Origin: an uncultured Aeromonadales bacterium
Lineage (GTDB): Bacteria; Pseudomonadota; Gammaproteobacteria; Enterobacterales; Succinivibrionaceae
Length of the DNA: 11,850 nt
Assembly (NCBI GenBank): GCA_902796095.1
Contig: CADBNP010000260.1
Coordinates: 1-11,850, forward strand
Direction of reading: 5' to 3'
The notes beneath the pieces were generated by a model. The model had not been told where the DNA came from. It saw only the letters and a list, made by a program, of their open reading frames with translations, and searched no databases. Both the position numbers and the translations under genes were made by a program. Numbering within the stretch: position 1 is the stretch's first letter; the number at the start of each line of letters is the position of its first letter. This document shows positions 7,198 through 11,850 of this stretch, piece after piece.

Positions 7198-7710
7198 CTA
7201 CAGACTTTCTTTAAGATAAGCCAGTGATACCTTCAACTTTTCCTTCGCCCTGTGGATCCTGACCTTGACCAGGGATTCTGAAATATTCAGCGAAAGACTT
7301 ATATCCTTTATTGACATCTGACCAATATTGAACATGGTATAGCACATGCGAAGTTCCTCCGGAAGCTCCGCAAGAGCCTTCTCAATGCAGTCTCTCAAAT
7401 ACTTTTCATCCTGCTCGGTATCATGATTATCCTCCACTGTGGGAACAGTGGAATCCTCATACTCATCAACAAGAATTTCACGCTGATTTTTTCTGAACTC
7501 GTCAATACGAAGATTTTTGGCAATGCGAAAAACCAGACCGGAAATACTGTCCTTTTCTGTGAGCTGCTCCCGCATCTTCCATAATCTGATAAAGGATTCC
7601 TGAACAATATCTGAAGCCTGAGCATATCCGCAGCCATTGGACAGCAGAAAACTCGTAAGTCTGGGAGCTATATCCTCATAATACGAGGTCATTTCCTTCT
7701 GTGTAATCAT
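7198..7710 (-). CDS. ECF-family RNA polymerase sigma factor
   Basis: This 170-aa protein is a two-domain extracytoplasmic-function sigma factor that directs RNA polymerase to a specific set of promoters. Sigma region 2 spans about residues 10-77, with the -10 recognition helices in ASDIVQESFIRLW (32-44) and VFRIAKNLRIDEFRKNQ (60-76). An acidic linker (VDEYEDSTVPTVEDNHD) follows. Region 4 spans about 105-165, with the helix-turn-helix IKDISLSLNISESLVKVRIHRAKEKLK (split across 134-160) for the -35. The ATG at 7708-7710 is chosen because it follows an AGGA site at 7716-7719 and begins the conserved domain; a longer in-frame start at 7773 would add 21 basic, non-conserved residues. It precedes the 97-aa gene in an apparent two-gene operon. 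No membrane anti-sigma factor is encoded beside it. Its target promoters are unknown; the envelope-stress-like pair upstream is a possible but untested target. Confidence 0.93.
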   Translation of the reverse strand: MITQKEMTSYYEDIAPRLTSFLLSNGCGYAQASDIVQESFIRLWKMREQLTEKDSISGLVFRIAKNLRIDEFRKNQREILVDEYEDSTVPTVEDNHDTEQDEKYLRDCIEKALAELPEELRMCYTMFNIGQMSIKDISLSLNISESLVKVRIHRAKEKLKVSLAYLKESL

Positions 7711-7776
7711 AAAAATCCTAAAGCAAAAAATTCGTCTTTTTCGTGCACGCCGCACCGTCCGGATCACTGCCATGCA

Positions 7777-7816
7777 ACTGATACCTAATGATATCAGTAT
7801 ATTCTCCGCAGGAGAA
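7777..7816. promoter_or_regulatory. Two adjacent dyads upstream of the ECF sigma gene
   Basis: ACTGATA (7777-7783) and TATCAGT (7792-7798) form a perfect 7-bp inverted repeat with an 8-nt centre. Three bases further on, TTCTCC (7802-7807) and GGAGAA (7811-7816) form a second one with a 3-nt centre. They lie 67-106 bp before the sigma start codon, where its promoter or leader should be. Operator sites or leader hairpins are both possible; no clear -35/-10 pair was identified. Confidence 0.35.
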
Positions 7817-7932
7817 ATCTCTAAAAAGATCGGCTTTCAACGCCACAGGCATCCACAACACGGAACATGCTGTAAAATGCCGGATTCCCCACTGCTGAAC
7901 TCAGTATCCCTGTATTCATGGTGACTTTTATT

Positions 7933-7963
7933 AAAAAAGCGCCAGGGAAACCCTCAAGCGCTT
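7933..7963 (-). terminator. Rho-independent terminator of the YdjG-like gene
   Basis: On the minus strand AAGCGC (7963-7958) pairs with GCGCTT (7942-7937), and inside it AGGG pairs with CCCT around a TTT loop. A run of T follows at 7938-7933. It begins 25 bp after the stop at 7988 and isolates the SPFH/zinc-ribbon gene pair from the ECF sigma operon downstream. Confidence 0.85.
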
Positions 7964-7987
7964 ATTTTAAATCAAAATACGACAGCA

Positions 7988-9274
7988 CTACTTGTGAGTT
8001 CTCGTCTCTGTATAGGTACGAACAAAGGCATCACTGCTTTCATGAGGCTCCAGCTCCCCTGCATATCCCTGAGCAACAGTCTGCTCGGCCACATTGTTGT
8101 TACCGGAAACAATGAAAGCATGAATAATACCGCACACAACCGCACATACAACAAATGCCATAAGAAAATCACCGCCTGTCGAAGCTTCAGCGTTCTGACC
8201 ATTTATAACATAATGATAAACGGCTCCGCCGACAGCAGTTGTAAGCAGGGTGGCAAGGAACCAGCTGATTCCGACCTTTGTATAATCAACAGGTACACTG
8301 CCGACAAACTTGCCGGTCTGTCCGTTCATGGCAAAAACATATGATTTATCATTCCAGGATGTCTGCTGGATCCACACCGGAAACAGAGCATACTTGATCA
8401 CGTTATTGCTGTATTTGTACTGAGCCTGCTTAACCTCCTTATGTTCATAATTGCTGAGGGTGGCAAAAACAGTATCCACAATGGAATTTTCCATGCGTTT
8501 TCTTACACGGGCAGTATTATCCTCGGCACCGACATCATAAAGCAGTGCTCCGAAACCGGAAAGATATGCCGAATTATAAGGCTGAGCCTCGTCTATCTTA
8601 AACGGCTCAAGTGAATCCATAAGAGCATCATCCATATCCTTCGAACCGTCAGCCGGAACATTTTCAAAATCCAGGTTTACATGACGGTACAGTTCATAAA
8701 CATCATGCTTGATTCTTTCCACATTGGCGACACGGGTGCGGGAGATAATTTCACCGGATATGGTCAGTTCGGCATCAGCCGTGCAGCTGTAAAGCCAGAA
8801 AGGAACATAGGTAGGCTTGATGGAATCCACATGAGCGGATGATTTGAAATCAGACGGAACAAAATGACATTTATTTACAAAACTGATATATGTATTCTGA
8901 ACATCCTTTTTGTCGAGCTTAAACGGTATCATAAGATCCGGTACCTGCTGACCCTTGATTTTATCTGTAAGAACTATTGGTGCATCACAGAAAGGACACT
9001 TGGTTGAGGCCGATGTAAAACTAGGGGTAATTTCTCCGCCACAGGAGTTACATACATACTTTGGCGCTGCACCCTCTTCCGCTTCAGGATCTTCCAGCTT
9101 CTGTGCACCTGCTTTGATATCAACATTGTTGGCAGCCTTCTGATCTGCCATGGCCTGATACTCTTCAAGCGCCATTTCAGTATCACAGAACGGACATTTC
9201 AGCTTCTGTGATTTGGCATTAAACTCCATGGTTCCGCCGCAGGACGGACACTTGTAGCGATCTGTATCACTCAT
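7988..9274 (-). CDS. Zinc-ribbon membrane protein, YdjG-like
   Basis: This 428-aa membrane protein carries two N-terminal zinc ribbons, Cys9/Cys12-Cys27/Cys30 (KCPSCGG, KCPFCD) and Cys75/Cys78-Cys93/Cys96 (VCNSCGG, KCPFCD), joined by an acidic linker. A large soluble region follows (about 105-330) with PFKLDKK, TYVPFWLYSC and YALFPVWIQQTSW. Two membrane segments then come near 334-357 and 369-390, and a polar tail ends the protein. This layout is that of TFIIB-type zinc-ribbon proteins often mislabelled as helicases; the nearest named relative I recall is B. subtilis YdjG, which with YdjH and YdjI recruits PspA to stressed membrane. The ATG at 9272-9274 follows AAAAGGA and starts next to the first ribbon; an in-frame upstream start at 9349 adds a non-conserved 25 residues. 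The preceding SPFH gene is its likely partner. Sequence architecture is seen; the stress role is inferred by family. Confidence 0.85.
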   Translation of the reverse strand: MSDTDRYKCPSCGGTMEFNAKSQKLKCPFCDTEMALEEYQAMADQKAANNVDIKAGAQKLEDPEAEEGAAPKYVCNSCGGEITPSFTSASTKCPFCDAPIVLTDKIKGQQVPDLMIPFKLDKKDVQNTYISFVNKCHFVPSDFKSSAHVDSIKPTYVPFWLYSCTADAELTISGEIISRTRVANVERIKHDVYELYRHVNLDFENVPADGSKDMDDALMDSLEPFKIDEAQPYNSAYLSGFGALLYDVGAEDNTARVRKRMENSIVDTVFATLSNYEHKEVKQAQYKYSNNVIKYALFPVWIQQTSWNDKSYVFAMNGQTGKFVGSVPVDYTKVGISWFLATLLTTAVGGAVYHYVINGQNAEASTGGDFLMAFVVCAVVCGIIHAFIVSGNNNVAEQTVAQGYAGELEPHESSDAFVRTYTETRTHK

Positions 9275-9383
9275 ATTTTTTTCCTTTTCTATTCCCAAAT
9301 GAATCAACCAAAATCTCTTCGACAGCACACGCTGCTGCAAAAAAAGCACGGTTAATTCAAATCATCTCCCTCAGCTTCTGACA

Positions 9384-9490
9384 GGAGGTGTACAACACAA
9401 AACAACGCCTCCATATCGACAAAGATCCCTTCATAGCACAGGCCAAGAAAGGATCTTTAATCGATACTCAGTCTACTTTAGACAGACTGA
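9384..9490 (-). other. Structured spacer with three consecutive inverted repeats
   Basis: Between the SPFH stop (9497) and the YdjG-like start (9274) lie three hairpin-forming repeats in a row. On plus coordinates, TCAGTCT/AGACTGA is at 9468-9474 and 9484-9490. A long one pairs TATCGA-AAAGATCC at 9414-9419 and 9421-9428 with GGATCTTT-TCGATA at 9451-9458 and 9461-9466: 14 paired bases, a small internal bulge and a 22-nt loop. GGAGG/CCTCC is at 9384-9388 and 9408-9412. None is followed by a T-run in either direction. Likely roles are transcript processing, partial termination between the two genes or a regulatory leader of the YdjG-like gene; the pairing is observed, the role is not known. Confidence 0.55.
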
Positions 9491-9496
9491 AATGTA

Positions 9497-10777
9497 TTAC
9501 GGACGCTTGCTGCCGCAATTATTGCAGAAATTACCCTGGTTCACTGTGCCGCAGGAGCATGTCCATCCTGCTGCAGGCTGAGGCTTGCCGCAGTTAGAGC
9601 AGAACTTTCCGGTATTGGAGGTACCGCACTCACAGGTCCACGCACCGGCCGGAGCAGGCTGAGGCTTGCCGCAGTTGGCACAGAACTTTCCAGTATTCAC
9701 AGAACCGCAGGCACATGTCCAGCCGCCGGCTGCAGGCTGAGGAGCCGCACCGAAACCTGCTGCCTGCTGTTGCTGCTGACCGGCTGCAAAAAGATTGCCG
9801 ATCTGGGCGCCACCCATGGCATTAGCCATACCCATACCAACGAAACCGCCCATGGCACCGTTAGGATTGCTTGCAGCAGCCTGCATTGCAGCACCGGTCT
9901 GACCTGCCATAAATCCGCCTGCCAGCATAGGGTTGCTGAGAGCAGCGGCTCTCTGAACTTCCTTGAGCATCTGAGACTCTTCTTCAGGAAGAGTAACGCT
10001 GTTAATCGCTATAGACGCAACAGTGATACCGCGGGCCTCACCCCATTTCTTGGAGAGAACCTCGTTCATGCTTTCGGTAAGTTCTTCCACATGCTGAGGA
10101 AGAGCATAAGGTCTGATATTAAGATTGGACAGTTTGCCGAAACCGCCGTTCAGTGCACTTACGAACTCCTGACGCATTGTGCTGATCAGGGTTTCCTTTT
10201 CATAATCACCCTGGACATTACCGCAAATCTTGGTATAGAAGGTTACAGGATCAGTGATTCTGAAGGTGTACATACCGTTGCAGCGTACGGAAAAGTCCAT
10301 ATCCATGCCGATTCTCTGATCAACAATATGGAAAGGAATAGGATTTGCAGTGCCAAACTTGTTATCAAGAATCTCCTTCATGTTGATGTAGTAGACTCTC
10401 TGATCCTTGCCGGTATCTCCGCCGTATTTAAAACGTTCCCAGGATGTCTTAATCAGACCTTTTACGCCCTCACCGAGACCACCTGCAAAAATGCTCGGCT
10501 CGCCGCCCTGGTATGTAAAGAGACCCGGCTCGGCAACAACATCCCGAACCTCGCCCTGATCAATGATAATTACACACTGACCGTCTGCTACGGCAATACC
10601 TGAGCCTTTTGAAATTACATTATCGTGACCGTTAGTGTTTGATGAACGTGTTGAAGTCTGCTTTCTGCCTCGAGCCATCAAAGTATCATTATTCAATGCA
10701 TCACATGTGAAGAATTCCTTCCACTGATCTGCCATGGTTCCTAAGGTTGCACCCAAAGCCGCCTTAATCAAACCCAT
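9497..10777 (-). CDS. SPFH/band-7 protein with three C-terminal zinc ribbons, YdjI-like
   Basis: This 426-aa protein has an SPFH (stomatin/prohibitin/flotillin-like) domain over about residues 55-275, with the typical IAVADGQCVIIIDQGEV and GLFTYQGGEPS at its start and WGEARGITVASIAINSVTLPEEE near its end. An Ala/Gly/Met- and Gln-rich linker (QQQQQ at 334-338) follows. The last 74 residues are three near-identical zinc ribbons, each W-T-C-x-C-G...FCxNCG, with Cys pairs 355/357-366/369, 382/384-393/396 and 407/409-418/421. There is no clear membrane helix, so membrane association would be peripheral. B. subtilis YdjI has this SPFH-plus-ribbon layout and acts with YdjG and PspA. The ATG at 10775-10777 is chosen because it follows a GGAGAG site and opens the conserved MGLIKAALG start; a start at 10822 adds 15 residues. 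It is the first gene of a pair with the YdjG-like gene. Confidence 0.92.
   Translation of the reverse strand: MGLIKAALGATLGTMADQWKEFFTCDALNNDTLMARGRKQTSTRSSNTNGHDNVISKGSGIAVADGQCVIIIDQGEVRDVVAEPGLFTYQGGEPSIFAGGLGEGVKGLIKTSWERFKYGGDTGKDQRVYYINMKEILDNKFGTANPIPFHIVDQRIGMDMDFSVRCNGMYTFRITDPVTFYTKICGNVQGDYEKETLISTMRQEFVSALNGGFGKLSNLNIRPYALPQHVEELTESMNEVLSKKWGEARGITVASIAINSVTLPEEESQMLKEVQRAAALSNPMLAGGFMAGQTGAAMQAAASNPNGAMGGFVGMGMANAMGGAQIGNLFAAGQQQQQAAGFGAAPQPAAGGWTCACGSVNTGKFCANCGKPQPAPAGAWTCECGTSNTGKFCSNCGKPQPAAGWTCSCGTVNQGNFCNNCGSKRP
9500..9721 (-). repeat. Three tandem zinc-ribbon coding repeats
   Basis: The 3' end of the SPFH gene holds three copies of a module of about 75-81 bp encoding W-T-C-x-C-G...K/N-F-C-x-N-C-G. 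The Trp residues start copies at residues 353, 380 and 405, giving periods of 27 and 25 residues. Copies one and two share NTGKFC-A/S-NCGKPQP, and the DNA of these blocks is also similar, pointing to recent tandem duplication. Slippage or unequal exchange could vary the copy number between strains. Confidence 0.8.
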
Positions 10778-10872
10778 AATTCTCTCTCCATAAAAATATA
10801 AAGAAATATCAAAACGGAACAAAACCCGTACTCTGAAGCAGTTATAAACCTATGCACTGCCACACGCTAGAT

Positions 10873-10881
10873 ATTATCACA
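10873..10881 (-). promoter_or_regulatory. Candidate extended -10 promoter for the SPFH gene
   Basis: On the minus strand TGTGATAAT (10881-10873) matches TG-n-TATAAT except for the first T of the hexamer. It lies about 96 bp upstream of the SPFH start codon. The upstream region is A+T-rich but has no good -35. An ECF-type promoter for the neighbouring sigma factor was looked for and not recognised. Low confidence without a promoter model. Confidence 0.3.
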
Positions 10882-11032
10882 AATAAAAAGCTATCTCACA
10901 CTAAAACATGCTCACAGGCTTTCAATTTCAAAAAAAGAGAAAAGGATCACAATATGCACAGGCAAAGCATCAAAACGCAGGAGGTGATTTCATAGAACAG
11001 ACATAAACAAGAAAGGTGCAATGAAGAAAGAT

Positions 11033-11121
11033 TGGCGGAGACGGTGGGATTCGAACCCACGTGACCCGGAGGTCAAACTGATTTCGAGTCAGCCCCGTTA
11101 TGACCACTTCGATACGTCTCC
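11033..11121 (-). tRNA. tRNA-Ser (anticodon CGA)
   Basis: The 89-nt gene folds as a class II tRNA. The acceptor GGAGACG (from 11121) pairs with CGTCTCC before a G discriminator and an encoded CCA (11035-11033). The anticodon stem CTGA/TCAG encloses the loop CTCGAAA, giving anticodon CGA, which reads UCG serine codons. The long variable arm, TGACC-TCC-GGGTCA, is the serine hallmark. The T arm has GTGGG-TTCGAAT-CCCAC. It stands alone, 213 bp after the stop of the pilin gene and 255 bp before the SPFH gene. The spacer 11122-11334 has no gene; only a 6-bp hairpin, GAATCT/AGATTC, at 11273-11287 is worth noting. Confidence 0.98.
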
Positions 11122-11334
11122 GAATAACGACTCTATATGTATAACACAAATCACCATAACGGGCAATGTTCAAAAGTTCTTTTACGATTTTCACAGAACC
11201 GAATGTACAGGAAACCATCGATCTCCTGGCCAGATTCATACAGATGAACGAATGCCATCCATACATAAATCCGAATCTCTCAGATTCCTTCAATTACGAT
11301 CTGTAACACTCATACCTCAAAGAACCAACTGACA

Positions 11335-11850
11335 TTAACAACCGCTGGTTTCTAGTTTATAGATCGGAACCCTGCCGGTATATTCTTCAGCTGTCGCATA
11401 CTTGAGGTGGCACTTACTGTTTTTAAACGGTGTCCCTCTTGGTATAAATACCTCATAATCCGGTTTATTATTACCGCCCTTTTCACGACACTGGCAAAAA
11501 TCATATCCGGTACACACGTCATCGGCACTATATTTACTGCATTCATAATTAATGCTGTCGCGCTCTGCAGTGCCACAGTTACCTTCATTGGCAACAGTAA
11601 GATCAGTCTTACCAGTACCGCATCTGTCAGGAACTCTTTTCCCGTTTCCTAAAACAACAGTCTTTCTGCCGGCAATATCTCCATCCAGAGCAAACACAAC
11701 AGAATTGCGATCAAGATAGGCAAATTTAAAATATACCCACACCCCGTCAACCTCAACACAATTATTCTTGTCGCAGGTAGGATCCCAATTCTTATCAGGA
11801 CCAGTTTGACCTACTTCTGTGTAATTCGTATTGGCTCCTTTAAAAACAGC
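11335..11850 (-). CDS. MSHA-like pilin paralogue, N-terminus beyond window
   Basis: These are the last 172 codons of a pilin gene that continues past the right edge. No prepilin leader is visible, so the assignment rests on similarity to the pilin at 1-499. Shared blocks are VFKGANTNY (against IFKGANTKY), KNNCVEVDGVWVYFK, AYLDRNSVVFALDGDIAGR and a VPDR/IPNR turn. The visible part has ten Cys, including the last residue (LETSGC) and a cluster DDVCTGYDFCQCREK. Type IV pilins usually have one C-terminal disulfide loop, so several disulfides are likely after export. The TAA stop is at 11335-11337; no strong terminator was found after it. The frame is intact. It could be a minor pilin or a second major pilin; the N-terminus just outside would confirm the prepilin signal. 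Confidence 0.85.
   Translation of the reverse strand, partial: AVFKGANTNYTEVGQTGPDKNWDPTCDKNNCVEVDGVWVYFKFAYLDRNSVVFALDGDIAGRKTVVLGNGKRVPDRCGTGKTDLTVANEGNCGTAERDSINYECSKYSADDVCTGYDFCQCREKGGNNKPDYEVFIPRGTPFKNSKCHLKYATAEEYTGRVPIYKLETSGC

Noticed and set aside
9388..9597. A 69-codon plus-strand frame preceded by AGGAGG
   Set aside because: The GTG start overlaps the AGGAGG itself, leaving no spacing, and most of the frame is antisense to the zinc ribbons.
9770..10603. A 277-codon open frame on the plus strand opposite the SPFH gene
   Set aside because: It is fully antisense to a well-conserved SPFH gene, its product has no recognisable domain, and it is explained by the composition of the coding strand.
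11033..11121. tRNA-Ser as an integration site for a genomic island
   Set aside because: No integrase, no repeated copy of the tRNA 3' end and no foreign-looking cargo is visible on either side in the window.
10970..11332. Open frames on both strands across the tRNA-Ser gene
   Set aside because: They read through the tRNA itself and have no domain or conserved start.

Overview
The window reads like the chromosome of a Gram-negative, probably gammaproteobacterial, host-associated or anaerobic bacterium. The evidence is MSHA-like type IVa prepilins, a tRNA-Ser with an encoded CCA end, moderate G+C, Shine-Dalgarno sites of the AGGAGG type and a Sel1-repeat protein with a signal peptide. A member of the Aeromonadales/Succinivibrionaceae would fit, but this placement is inferred from gene style, not from a marker gene. 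No integrase, transposase, phage gene, CRISPR array or rRNA is visible.

Layout. At the left edge a prepilin gene (minus strand, C-terminus outside the window) starts at 499. A 341-bp divergent spacer with several dyads separates it from a secreted 525-aa Sel1-repeat protein (841-2418, plus). Next come topB, DNA topoisomerase III (2596-4764, plus), and an overlapping pair pseF-pseG (4972-5664 and 5657-6703, plus). That pair supplies the CMP-activation and the UDP-sugar hydrolase steps of pseudaminic acid synthesis. From about 6.7 kb rightwards every gene is on the minus strand. In order of transcription from the right these are: the C-terminal part of a second prepilin (11335-11850, N-terminus outside the window); tRNA-Ser(CGA) (11033-11121); an SPFH/band-7 protein with three C-terminal zinc ribbons (9497-10777); a membrane protein with two N-terminal zinc ribbons (7988-9274) ending at a clear rho-independent terminator; an ECF sigma factor (7198-7710); and a 97-aa unknown protein (6837-7130).

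How the genes fit together. The SPFH and zinc-ribbon membrane proteins resemble the YdjI and YdjG partners of PspA in the Bacillus subtilis envelope-stress operon, here with no PspA nearby. The adjacent ECF sigma factor plus small protein may be an independent regulatory unit. The small protein carries an ELSDDALDGVCAAGE segment resembling the end of RiPP/bacteriocin leaders, and it is the least explained gene here. The two pilins on the same strand near the two window edges are clear paralogues and share a 20-nt identical stretch. PseF/PseG suggest that a surface structure (flagellin, pilin or polysaccharide) is decorated with pseudaminic acid, although the rest of that pathway is not in view.

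The most notable non-coding structure is the 222-bp spacer between the SPFH and YdjG-like genes. It holds three consecutive inverted repeats, one with 14 paired bases, and no obvious T-tract. All regulatory calls are by eye and unscored.
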